31,109 nucleotides of DNA. Source: a virus. The notes below the pieces were generated by a model. The model was not told the DNA's origin. It searched no databases and worked only from the letters and a program-made list of their open reading frames with translations. Position numbers and translations under genes: made by a program. Position 1 is the stretch's first letter. Every line of letters starts with the position of its first letter. The stretch is from positions 1 through 31,109 of the IMG/VR virus record IMGVR_UViG_3300049596_001374. One strand, written 5' to 3'. Shown here one piece after another: positions 14,277 to 22,430 of this stretch.

Positions 14277-14951
14277 TTATTTGGTTTTTGATGTCATACT
14301 TAATTCAGAAGTAGTCATCAATGTTGCCGGCGGTCCGACTGGCCCAGTATGAGTATGCGCATTAAATAGAGCCATAAATGCTTCACCTTTTATTAGTGAT
14401 TGAGTTGCACCAGCACCTAATTCTATGTGAGGCGCATCAACAACAACCTTTCCAGTATCTTTACCATCTCCTACTTTAATTGTAATTAATTCATTTTTTA
14501 AATTAATCGATGCATCCTTTACTACTAGAGTTAAGCCTTTAGTTGCACTAAACCATACCTTTAATTCTTGATCTCCATCAAAAAGAACAAAATGACTTCC
14601 TTCATACTCAGTATTAAGTTCATCTTTTACATCTTGTGCCAATTCATGAATTGCAAAATATTCAGGCGAATATGAATTACCATTATCAAATTTAACCGCA
14701 ACAATACTTCCAACTTTAGGTATAGAAATAGAACCTGCTCTACCTTCTTTGCCAAAGACCATTCCTTTATTTTTAGGATATGCCCATGGTATATCTCCAG
14801 TAGGTATTTCATCATGTAATACAGCAACTCTTACCCTAGCTCTACCTTCTCGTCTAGGATCATTGATATCTTCAATTACACCTAAGAATTGCTTATCAAT
14901 TAAATCATTGATGTCTCTATTGGATATGTCGTGATTTCTATCTGGTGTCAT
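14277..14951 (-). CDS. 5: Baseplate central spike protein (gp5/gpV-type, no lysozyme domain)
   Basis: 224 residues. Residues about 20-102 form the OB-fold seen at the base of T4 gp5, VgrG and gpV spikes: FLGVIEDINDPRREGRARVRV, then IPWAYPKNKG and the strand pair SISIPKVGSIVAVKF. Residues 115-180 are short beta repeats that would form the needle-like beta-helix. HTHTGPVGPP near residue 199 is typical of the ends of such spikes. T4 gp5 carries a lysozyme domain between OB-fold and needle; there is none here, so cell-wall digestion must come from elsewhere. The gene lies next to the gp27-type hub, as expected for partners in the cell-puncturing device. Confidence 0.87.
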   Translation of the reverse strand: MTPDRNHDISNRDINDLIDKQFLGVIEDINDPRREGRARVRVAVLHDEIPTGDIPWAYPKNKGMVFGKEGRAGSISIPKVGSIVAVKFDNGNSYSPEYFAIHELAQDVKDELNTEYEGSHFVLFDGDQELKVWFSATKGLTLVVKDASINLKNELITIKVGDGKDTGKVVVDAPHIELGAGATQSLIKGEAFMALFNAHTHTGPVGPPATLMTTSELSMTSKTK

Positions 14952-14961
14952 ACTTTAAATA

Positions 14962-16047
14962 TTAATATATTTTACCTAAATATGGATATCTGGTTTCAGT
15001 AAATGCTGCATTTAATGCTGGATTAATAAGTCCGCCGATTGATTTTAATTTATCTGATCCTTTTTGTAATCCATTATTTATTCCTTCTCCAATTTTACCT
15101 GGTAAAAATGATGCTCCTTCTACCATATTTTGAGCTTTTGCTGCAGTATTCATTGCACTCCATGGGTTTCTTCTAGCTGTATTTGTCGATGAATCGCTTA
15201 ATTCTCCATCATCGTGGTATTTACTCTCTTCTTCAAAATAACCTACGTTAATTTTAAATTTACCTGAATTAGGCTCTTTTCTTGGCGAAACACCTAGTGA
15301 TTGTCCACCTACAAACGAGTCTGAAAAATCAAATTCGCACTGTCTACATTTAAATTTAATATATCCAAACTGATTCATTGGGCTTGCCAAGTCTAGACTT
15401 GGATCTAGTGTACCTAGAGCAGATGTTATTCCAGTTGCAACTCTATTTATAGATTGAGTATTAATTCCCATTGCACTTGTCATATTACCATATGAACCTT
15501 GAACCTCATATCGAATATTTCTAGCTTCAGCTATATAAATGTCTAGTGCAAACCATCTTAAATTATCTGGAACTCGCGTTCGCATACTCTGCTTATCATA
15601 AATTGATGTTCTATATAAATTAGCTAATTCAGTTATTCGTAAATCAATTGCCTCCAATGTATTAATCGTGATTACTGCACCCTTTGACTTATTTCCACCT
15701 TCCATATTAGTTGCACCTTTCCATAAAGTCTCAAGTCCAGTGATCTCTTGAAAATACCATGGTGCATTAAAAGTAAGATATTCTAAAATCGATTTAAATT
15801 TTACTAAATTTTGTTCTTTATCTTTATGCCCAATTGATCCTAAATAAGTTTGTGCGCTATACGTATTGTCCTTACCTCCTTTTTCAAAAAGAGGGCTTGC
15901 CCATAGTATATCCCTAACCGCTGAATTAGATCCTTCAAATCTAAAGTCTAGTGCAAAACTTAGATATGTTGGTTGATCATATCCATCCATAAGATAACCT
16001 TTTCTAAAAGAGTCAGTTTTTGCTCTTATTCCATAAAAATTATGCAT
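14962..16047 (-). CDS. Baseplate or tail structural protein
   Basis: 361 residues with beta-rich segments (YLSFALDFRFEG at about 28-39, RWFALDIYIAEARNIRYEV, FGYIKFKCRQCEFDFSDS, KFKINVGYFEEES) and a flexible helical C-terminal tail ending TRYPYLGKIY. The start overlaps the gp27-like gene end by eight bases, and the gp5-type spike follows 10 bases after its stop, so it belongs to the hub region. It could correspond to a tube-initiator protein (gp48/gp54 role in T4), but sequence similarity to those was not recognised; the assignment rests on context and beta-rich character. Confidence 0.7.
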   Translation of the reverse strand: MHNFYGIRAKTDSFRKGYLMDGYDQPTYLSFALDFRFEGSNSAVRDILWASPLFEKGGKDNTYSAQTYLGSIGHKDKEQNLVKFKSILEYLTFNAPWYFQEITGLETLWKGATNMEGGNKSKGAVITINTLEAIDLRITELANLYRTSIYDKQSMRTRVPDNLRWFALDIYIAEARNIRYEVQGSYGNMTSAMGINTQSINRVATGITSALGTLDPSLDLASPMNQFGYIKFKCRQCEFDFSDSFVGGQSLGVSPRKEPNSGKFKINVGYFEEESKYHDDGELSDSSTNTARRNPWSAMNTAAKAQNMVEGASFLPGKIGEGINNGLQKGSDKLKSIGGLINPALNAAFTETRYPYLGKIY

Positions 16048-17533
16048 TTGCCGTAAATGTTATTTTATTTGTTGCCCATTCTCTTCGTGCCAATACAAGT
16101 TCTGTCAAAAATTGATGGGGATCAGCTGGATCAAAAATATATTTTGCCTCCTTTACATAATACCATCCACTAAGTTGAGTATCAATAGATTCCTCATTAA
16201 TATTCTCACCGGTCGGATTTGCATTTGTTTGATTCTCTGAGTCAGTTTCTCTAGCAATTTTTTCAGCAATCGATTGTGTTAATACTACAGGTATTGTCAT
16301 TCCTCTAATTACTTGAAAATTTACTCCTTTTAATAGGACCTTTAATTTTATCTTATCTAATTCCTTTAAATTATGTGAATTAAATACCCTAGCTGCATTC
16401 CAATGCTCATGAGTATTTCCATAGTTAATATTCATCCATTTTTTATTTCCAATTTCATCAAGACCTTCATCTGATGGTATTAACATTGATGTGTCAGACG
16501 CTCCACTTGTATTATTCGGAGCAATAAAAAAACTTTTAAATTTTGAATTTGCACTCTCAAGATGATCATAATAATAAATCTTCTTCTTATATCCTTCATA
16601 TTTAAGAATAGATCCCTGTTCAGATATTAAGTTTGCTTCATAAATATAATTAGATTTACCTGCAGTATTTCTCTTATTTGTAAGTACATTTACTACTGTC
16701 ATGTCATCAAACGCTTCTCTAGTTGGACTATCTTTTTGGTCTTGAGTTAAGGCTGTGCCTAATGTTTCTGGAGCAGTCGAAAAAGTTAAATCTGATTCAA
16801 TAACCTTTAATTGTTCATCTACGTTTACCATAGTTAAAATCATCTCCTTACTAATAAATCCTGAAAAAAATGAATTATCATCCTGATATGCATAATTTAA
16901 TATTTCTTTAATAAAATTAGATGGACTAGTATTAATATTTACCCAAGTCATTGTATCAGCTGGGGTAAATTCATTTTGTGCATAGCCTAAACCTAATTCT
17001 CCGCATATCGTCTTTAATGCATCAGATGAAGTCATATTTGAATAACTCTTAGACACACTATTATATAGCCTAGGCACAAATAAGTCGGCTTTTATAATAT
17101 ACGTAATTCCAGTATTTATAGTTACTTTTGCTCCTCTATTTTGAGAAGATATTGATTTAATACTAGTTATCAAATAATCTGATCTAATTGGCTTAAGTTT
17201 AGGATTTGCCGAATTAATAAATAAACTAACTATTAAATTTCTCTTAGGGAAATAATTTCCAGCAAATTCTCCATTACCATCAGTAAACATTAATTCAAGC
17301 ACAGGAATAAACCCAGATTCATCTATAGTAAGTCTATCAATATTATTTATAGAGCGACCTTCTATTTTAACAAATGGGGCTGTTCGACCAGCAGTTTGTG
17401 AAAAATCTGGCAAATTTTTAGATCTTATTGAAAATTGTGGTGACTCACCGTCAGCTGAATTTTCAAAGTCGCCCAATTCAATTAATTTAATTGCTGGCTG
17501 AAAATGAGTTTTTATGATTTGACTAAATGCCAT
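16040..17533 (-). CDS. 27: Baseplate hub protein (gp27/gpD-like)
   Basis: 497 residues. The N-terminal half has tandem beta-barrel character (VKIEGRSINNIDRLTIDESGF; RNLIVSLFINS; SDYLITSIKS). A conserved centre follows: SDALKTICGELGLGYAQNEF, then MTWVNINTSPSNFIKEILNY and AYQDDNSFFSGFI. This succession of a short helical domain and the W.NIN.S...FI..I..YAY.DD..FF stretch is seen in hub proteins of the gp27/gpD/VgrG-N class. These form a trimeric ring joining the tail tube to the spike. The neighbouring gp5-type gene agrees. It follows the LysM-like gene by one base, and its end overlaps the next gene by eight bases. Confidence 0.78.
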   Translation of the reverse strand: MAFSQIIKTHFQPAIKLIELGDFENSADGESPQFSIRSKNLPDFSQTAGRTAPFVKIEGRSINNIDRLTIDESGFIPVLELMFTDGNGEFAGNYFPKRNLIVSLFINSANPKLKPIRSDYLITSIKSISSQNRGAKVTINTGITYIIKADLFVPRLYNSVSKSYSNMTSSDALKTICGELGLGYAQNEFTPADTMTWVNINTSPSNFIKEILNYAYQDDNSFFSGFISKEMILTMVNVDEQLKVIESDLTFSTAPETLGTALTQDQKDSPTREAFDDMTVVNVLTNKRNTAGKSNYIYEANLISEQGSILKYEGYKKKIYYYDHLESANSKFKSFFIAPNNTSGASDTSMLIPSDEGLDEIGNKKWMNINYGNTHEHWNAARVFNSHNLKELDKIKLKVLLKGVNFQVIRGMTIPVVLTQSIAEKIARETDSENQTNANPTGENINEESIDTQLSGWYYVKEAKYIFDPADPHQFLTELVLARREWATNKITFTANA

Positions 17534-17534
17534 A

Positions 17535-18119
17535 TTATAACATATTATTGTTTTTTAATTGCTCCTGTACTCTTGCCCTAGCTGCGGCTTGATTAATATT
17601 AGTTGCACTAGTTTGTGTCATATCGCCGCCTAAAATTACTTTTCCATTAACTATTTTTACATTTTTTGAACCAGATAAATTAACATTTGGTGGAACAACC
17701 TCTGATGTTTTTGTTCTAATTGAAGCAAGTCGATCAATATCTTTTGCAGATTTAGGTTTAATTAAAGCCCCTTCATTCTTTTTAGCAGGTTCAGTTCCTT
17801 TTTCTACAACTTCTCTTGGCGGTACTATAAATTTTTCTAGTGTGTTAGTTGATGGAGCTAATAGTATTTCACCAGAGTCTAATGAAAATGGATTAGATAT
17901 TCCATTAAATTTTAATAAAGTATCCCAATAATCTTGACTAGCATATAATTTTTCAGATACTAGATCAGGCCTCATTGTTTCATACTCATTAACTACCGTT
18001 GTCCCCATTGATGATGCGCTTACTCCAAAATTAAAAGTAGATTTTACTAAATCTACAATTGATTCACCTGTAAATAAAGTAAATAGTGTTTTTGCTCTTA
18101 ATAATTTGCTATATAACAT
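17535..18119 (-). CDS. 53: LysM-like baseplate protein (gp53-type candidate)
   Basis: 194 residues. Residues about 43-90 read as a LysM-like fold: NEYETMRPDLVSEKLYAS, then YWDTLLKFNGISNPFSL and GEILLAPS, i.e. the dsyesIa..lYG....Yw..l...N.i.np..l..G..l..P pattern. T4 gp53, a baseplate wedge protein, contains such a module, and LysM baseplate proteins occur in other contractile tails. The rest is Lys/Pro-rich and probably flexible. It sits one base before the hub gene and four bases after a large tail protein, firmly within the baseplate operon. Peptidoglycan binding is possible but structural use is more likely. Confidence 0.68.
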   Translation of the reverse strand: MLYSKLLRAKTLFTLFTGESIVDLVKSTFNFGVSASSMGTTVVNEYETMRPDLVSEKLYASQDYWDTLLKFNGISNPFSLDSGEILLAPSTNTLEKFIVPPREVVEKGTEPAKKNEGALIKPKSAKDIDRLASIRTKTSEVVPPNVNLSGSKNVKIVNGKVILGGDMTQTSATNINQAAARARVQEQLKNNNML

Positions 18120-18123
18120 ATTG

Positions 18124-20025
18124 TTAGTCTTTTGTTTGTAATTTAGTAAAGTAATCCTTTAAGATTGGAGATTTACCGAATCCTGTACCATATCTAGCAG
18201 CTACGCTTACTCCAAAATATGAAGCATAGTTACTAGCATCTACTGCTCCATCTGTCCCGTCTATTTCAACTTTAGATTTCATTAAATCATCTTTGAATGC
18301 TTTAAATTTTCCATCCTTATCTGCTTCTGAACCTGTGCTAGTTTTATGAGCAGACGCTAATCTAACACTATTATATTCTCCGAATGAATTCATTGCACTT
18401 GATGGAACTTGTAATGGGGTGTGATTTAAGTCTCCTCCACCATGATTAAACATTGACGCAATATCTTGTTTTGCTCTATGTCTTCCTGGTTCAAGTTCAA
18501 TTGTAAATCTAACACTTACTGGGAAATCATTAGCTCCTAACTCATCTGAAAATGTTAGTTTAGTTTTCTTTAAACATAGATTTCCAATTACTGCAATCGG
18601 ATCCATTGGATTACCTACCATTAAGTGCCATTCACCAACTGCTCTACCATCGAGTAGTGCTCTCATAACTAGCGGTTTTTGATGTAATGATGCCATTCTT
18701 GAAGCCAAAAACTTTTTAGCCACATCACTTTCTCCAATTGTTTTAGCAATCCCTTCTGCTGCAGTTGTCACATCTTCAGCATTTGCCATATCGTTACCTA
18801 AAGTATCCATAAATTTTTTAAACTCTGACCCTCCATCAGCTAGCATGTTACCTGCCATTGCTGAAATATCTTTAAGTGCTTGTGGATAATCACCTTTTTC
18901 CATAGCATCAGTATTAAATCCCGGTAAAAGTGCACCAGTCTGTTGGTAATATCTATATGATCCTCCCCAAAAATCAGCAGTATTTGATGTAAGCGATAAT
19001 ATATTACTAATTAAGTCAAGCATTGCAATCTTAGGGTTAATATTACCATACGATCTTAAATTATATTCAAAATTTAAAGTGATTGTGTGAGTAAAATCAT
19101 ATCCCTGATCTCTCATTTGAGTTGTGTTAATTACATTAACTGGTCCTCTAATCCTATTCCAGTATGCTCCAGACTCCCAATTTTTCTTAGTAAACTCTTG
19201 AATTGTTTTATCATATCCTGAAAAAGAATATGGATTACTTTCATCCATTTTTCCAAATGCTAATTTTAATGCTTGCTGTGCTTTTGGATTAGATACGCCG
19301 ACTGCCGCGATTAAATCTTCTATTCTTAATTCATTTCCAGTAACATCAGTTACGTTAGCAGGAGCAGGTTTCCACTTAAATCCATAAGTCATTCCTAAGA
19401 TATCAGATAAGCTATTTTGAGTACCTTCTCCAAACCATGTAATTGCTTGTGCAATTGGGACAAGTGGTAACTTTTCTTGGTGTATTTGTAAATTATCTTC
19501 AACTGGGATTGTATATCTTCGAAGAGTTAATAATCTATTATTTGGGATTTTTCCATACCATTTACACCATAGAAAATCATTTAATGCATATGGATATGGA
19601 TAAGTAGGCCCACTCTTAGCTTCTGCTTTTCTATTTGCCCAATCTATAATCGTTAAAGCAGAAGGATTTTGAATTTCCTCAAGTGCTTTATTTTCAAGTT
19701 TCTTAGCTTCATATTTTGCAACATTAATAAGTTTTGAACTATCATATTGCAGCCTATGTTTAGCGACATCGTAATCGCCAGTATTACCTGAAGTTACACC
19801 AGTTGCAAATTTTGAATACCTAAATATATTAAAGGGATTAAATATTGAATCTGCTCCTTTTAATGGGATTGCATTTCCTCCTATTCCATCAGTTAATCCA
19901 AGTGTTGATTCAGTAGCTAGATTTTTTTGTTCAGAAAGATCACGATCAGCTGTATTTTCAGCATCACTATTACCTAGTAGTTTATTTGCTGCATCACTAA
20001 GTGCCCCACCTCCTATTATTCCCAT
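18124..20025 (-). CDS. Large baseplate/tail structural protein
   Basis: 633 residues. The N-terminal 120 residues look flexible. A conserved-looking core follows with PYPYALNDFLWCKWYGKIPN, NRLLTLRRYTIPVEDNL, AITWFGEGTQNSLSDILG and, later, HTITLNFEYNLRSYGNINP. The C-terminal part (about 455-530) has RALLDGRAVGEWHLMVGNP and VSVRFTIELEPGRHRAKQDI, a beta-rich stretch reminiscent of tube or tube-initiator domains. It lies at the head of the hub/LysM/spike gene run and has its own late-promoter-like element, so it is almost surely a virion protein. No named family was recognised. Confidence 0.72.
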   Translation of the reverse strand: MGIIGGGALSDAANKLLGNSDAENTADRDLSEQKNLATESTLGLTDGIGGNAIPLKGADSIFNPFNIFRYSKFATGVTSGNTGDYDVAKHRLQYDSSKLINVAKYEAKKLENKALEEIQNPSALTIIDWANRKAEAKSGPTYPYPYALNDFLWCKWYGKIPNNRLLTLRRYTIPVEDNLQIHQEKLPLVPIAQAITWFGEGTQNSLSDILGMTYGFKWKPAPANVTDVTGNELRIEDLIAAVGVSNPKAQQALKLAFGKMDESNPYSFSGYDKTIQEFTKKNWESGAYWNRIRGPVNVINTTQMRDQGYDFTHTITLNFEYNLRSYGNINPKIAMLDLISNILSLTSNTADFWGGSYRYYQQTGALLPGFNTDAMEKGDYPQALKDISAMAGNMLADGGSEFKKFMDTLGNDMANAEDVTTAAEGIAKTIGESDVAKKFLASRMASLHQKPLVMRALLDGRAVGEWHLMVGNPMDPIAVIGNLCLKKTKLTFSDELGANDFPVSVRFTIELEPGRHRAKQDIASMFNHGGGDLNHTPLQVPSSAMNSFGEYNSVRLASAHKTSTGSEADKDGKFKAFKDDLMKSKVEIDGTDGAVDASNYASYFGVSVAARYGTGFGKSPILKDYFTKLQTKD

Positions 20026-20039
20026 AATCAGTTTAACTA

Positions 20040-20052
20040 TTTTTATTATTTA
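20040..20052 (-). promoter_or_regulatory. Candidate late promoter for baseplate run
   Basis: Exact minus-strand TAAATAATAAAAA, 27 bases before the ATG at 20025. It lies in the gap after the 646-residue protein gene and could drive the run of baseplate genes down to 13677. Confidence 0.45.
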
Positions 20053-20080
20053 TTAAAAAATAAAAAACAAATAAATTTGA

Positions 20081-22021
20081 TTAACCTTTCATAAAATCTT
20101 TAAAACTTGCAATTCTTGGAATAATTGACTTCTTTTTTGACTTCTTAGTCTTTTTTCCAGGGCCAGCTAATGAAAGGGTATCCATATTGGCATCAGGTAA
20201 AGTTGATGGTACTTGCATACTTACTCCAGGTGATATTCCGCCAGTTGCATCTTCATTTGTCTTTTTCTCAGCAGTTTTATAGAATTGAGGCTGGTCTTCT
20301 CCCTTTTCATATGGAGTTAATCCAACTGCATCTAATCTTGCTTTATTTGTTATCTTACTTACGCCTTTTTCAAAATCTCGACCTGCCTGTTTACTAACTG
20401 CATATACTCCACCTTTGATAATACTAAATATCCCATTAAAGATTGCTCTATTTTGATCAGCATTTCTTTTTGCTAGCTCTTGATTAATATTTACTGGAAT
20501 AGTTGATAATAAACCTACTGCTACTTGCCCTAATCCTTTTAGTAAGTTCTTTAAAGGACTTTCAGCGATTCGGTCAGATTCGCTAACTGCTAATCTTACT
20601 TTTTGATATAATGGTAACCTGAGTTCAGGTTTTAATTGAATTCCTTTGAAATTCTTCATATTAAAATCTTTCGATAAGTAATAATTTTTAATTTCTCTTT
20701 CTTTTTCTTGAGTAGTTGATTTTATTCTAGCTACCGCATTATCCATATCCTTTTTTGCTAATTCTCCATCTACTTCACTCTGTACATATTTTGTTATCCA
20801 ATTACTACTTATATGTAAATATGCAAGTTGATCTTCTTCAAGAGAACTTTCCTTTTCTCGAGGGCCGCTATTAAATTGAGCAATTCTTTCAGGCGAATTT
20901 AATACTTCCTTAATTGATGCATCTAGCCAAGCTCCATTATGAATACCTACTCTTTTCATTAATTTAAAATAGTCTCCTCCAAGTTGAGATATTTCTCCAT
21001 TTACTAAAGGTGGAAGTAGAGCAAGTCGAAGAGCTGCCATTAGCTTTTCTCGAATTCTATTCTTTTTACGTATACTTGGTCTCTCTTTAACTACTATTTT
21101 ATCTTCTTTTTGCTTTATTGTATTTTGATAAAATTTAGTATATCCAAGTATATCCATTAATGGTTTCCAATCTACTTGGATTTGTTCCATAGTCTTTTCA
21201 GTATTCGGCAAATTGGAAATAACTTCAGCATTATAATTTAGAGAATCAGCTATTTCTTTTCGAATAGTTTGTTCTATTCTTTGATAAATCTTAACTAGTT
21301 TCTTTTTATATCCTTCAGTAGTTGCGCTCTTAGCCTTTTCAGCAGCTTCTGGATTTAATTCAAGTAGATTCTTTAATTCACTCTTTTGAAGAATTTTATT
21401 TTCTCCAGCATCATCAATTACTTCAAATTCATTGCTTTGTACAGTATTGTCGATTCTACCTATTTTACCTATTCGATATTTAGTTGAATTCTCATCAGTT
21501 GAAGATACTAATTCAATTCCTTCACTTTTAAAATATGATAAGATATTTGAATCATTATCTAAATCAGGAATAGTTTCAGCGTATTTAAAAATAAGATATA
21601 GTTTATATAGTCTAGATTTAATATCTGCTTGCTTAATCGTAAGTATGGTAAACTTTTCAAAGTTACTTGAAGCATCTACTTTTTTCTTATCAGTAGCAAT
21701 ACTATTTAAATTCTTTTTGGATTTAGTAATATACTCACTTAACCAGTTTACTTTTCCTGGAGAAATTAAAGATAATAAAATTTTCTGTAATTCTGGATTA
21801 TCTTTTACTTTTTGTAAAGCAGATGTTTCAATACCTGATAAGATCTCTTCAATTGACCCAAATGAAGTAGTCCTAGCTATAAGATTAGATGGATCTCCTC
21901 CAATCCCACTACTAACTATATTTTGTAGGTTATTTAATTTTGAATCACTCTCTTCTTTTGATGATTCATTGATTGATAGTGAATTACCTAACCAACGTTT
22001 AAAATATGCTTCGAAACTCAT
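20081..22021 (-). CDS. Large helical virion-associated protein with N-terminal cleavage-like tag
   Basis: 646 residues, mostly helical and highly charged, with a Lys-rich C-terminus (KKTKKSKKK) ending ASFKDFMKG. Two weakly hydrophobic segments lie near 495-545 (LLKGLGQVAVGLLSTIPV; GIFSIIKGGVYAVS). The N-terminus, MSFEAYFKRW...LSINES, fits the head-targeting peptides of T4-type phages, where gp21 cuts after (L/I)-x-E; here I17-N18-E19 precedes S20. It could be an internal head protein or a tail protein. A variant of the late-promoter-like element lies 27 bases upstream. The plus-strand frame opposite its 5' part (21432-22025) is a shadow. Confidence 0.7.
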   Translation of the reverse strand: MSFEAYFKRWLGNSLSINESSKEESDSKLNNLQNIVSSGIGGDPSNLIARTTSFGSIEEILSGIETSALQKVKDNPELQKILLSLISPGKVNWLSEYITKSKKNLNSIATDKKKVDASSNFEKFTILTIKQADIKSRLYKLYLIFKYAETIPDLDNDSNILSYFKSEGIELVSSTDENSTKYRIGKIGRIDNTVQSNEFEVIDDAGENKILQKSELKNLLELNPEAAEKAKSATTEGYKKKLVKIYQRIEQTIRKEIADSLNYNAEVISNLPNTEKTMEQIQVDWKPLMDILGYTKFYQNTIKQKEDKIVVKERPSIRKKNRIREKLMAALRLALLPPLVNGEISQLGGDYFKLMKRVGIHNGAWLDASIKEVLNSPERIAQFNSGPREKESSLEEDQLAYLHISSNWITKYVQSEVDGELAKKDMDNAVARIKSTTQEKEREIKNYYLSKDFNMKNFKGIQLKPELRLPLYQKVRLAVSESDRIAESPLKNLLKGLGQVAVGLLSTIPVNINQELAKRNADQNRAIFNGIFSIIKGGVYAVSKQAGRDFEKGVSKITNKARLDAVGLTPYEKGEDQPQFYKTAEKKTNEDATGGISPGVSMQVPSTLPDANMDTLSLAGPGKKTKKSKKKSIIPRIASFKDFMKG

Positions 22022-22035
22022 ATGAGATTATTAGA

Positions 22036-22048
22036 TTTTAATTATTTA
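22036..22048 (-). promoter_or_regulatory. Variant candidate late promoter, TAAATAATTAAAA
   Basis: Minus-strand TAAATAATTAAAA, one position different in the A-run from the exact element, 27 bases before the ATG at 22021. It overlaps the end of the preceding small gene. Confidence 0.35.
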
Positions 22049-22233
22049 TCTCTCTTTTTGAATTGCTCATATGGAATTACCCACATATTTCGTTTTACCT
22101 CACCTTTCATGAAATCATATACTGACTTTTCACCCTTACTTTCTTCAGGATGTTGAAGAACTGCGTTCTCTAATTTTTCCTTACCTTTACGATAATTTTC
22201 AAAATTTTGCTGACTATCATTTTTCTTGGCCAC
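22042..22233 (-). CDS. Small charged protein, 63 aa (GTG start)
   Basis: Lys/Glu-rich, hydrophilic protein. The middle (QNFENYRKGKEKLENAVLQ) is helical; the end carries SVYDFMKGEVKRNMWVIPYE. The YDFMKG segment resembles the FKDFMKG end of the following large protein, a similarity too short to interpret. The start is GTG at 22233, nine bases after the zinc-ribbon gene stop; no in-frame ATG is available upstream of the conserved-looking part. Function is unknown. Confidence 0.55.
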   Translation of the reverse strand: MAKKNDSQQNFENYRKGKEKLENAVLQHPEESKGEKSVYDFMKGEVKRNMWVIPYEQFKKRDK

Positions 22234-22242
22234 AGTAGTTGA

Positions 22243-22410
22243 TTATTTTAAAGTATCTGATGGAGTATTATCATGTTTACAATCATGACATATATATAAA
22301 TCGTCACCTCCATCTGCAATTGGCCAATCATGTCCGCATTTATCGCATATAATGTCAGTATGAGTTACCTTCTCATATAAGTAGGTATCCTGTTTTAGAA
22401 TATACTTCAT
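22243..22410 (-). CDS. Small zinc-ribbon protein, 55 aa
   Basis: A 55-residue frame fills the gap between the phosphoesterase gene and the 63-residue gene. Two knuckles, CDKCGHDW (C22, C25) and CHDCKHD (C41, C44), are 16 residues apart, the classical layout of a zinc ribbon. The start is an ATG 20 bases after the phosphoesterase stop. Zinc ribbons of this size often bind nucleic acid or dock onto a larger protein; the phosphoesterase upstream is an obvious candidate partner. Function is inferred only. Confidence 0.7.
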   Translation of the reverse strand: MKYILKQDTYLYEKVTHTDIICDKCGHDWPIADGGDDLYICHDCKHDNTPSDTLK

Positions 22411-22430
22411 AAATACTTATTTTAAGTTAT

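Noticed and set aside
21432-22025. 197-residue plus-strand frame
   Set aside because: It lies wholly antisense to the 5' part of the 646-aa protein gene, which has a promoter-like element and operon context; the frame is a low-complexity Ser/Leu/Ile translation typical of a shadow.
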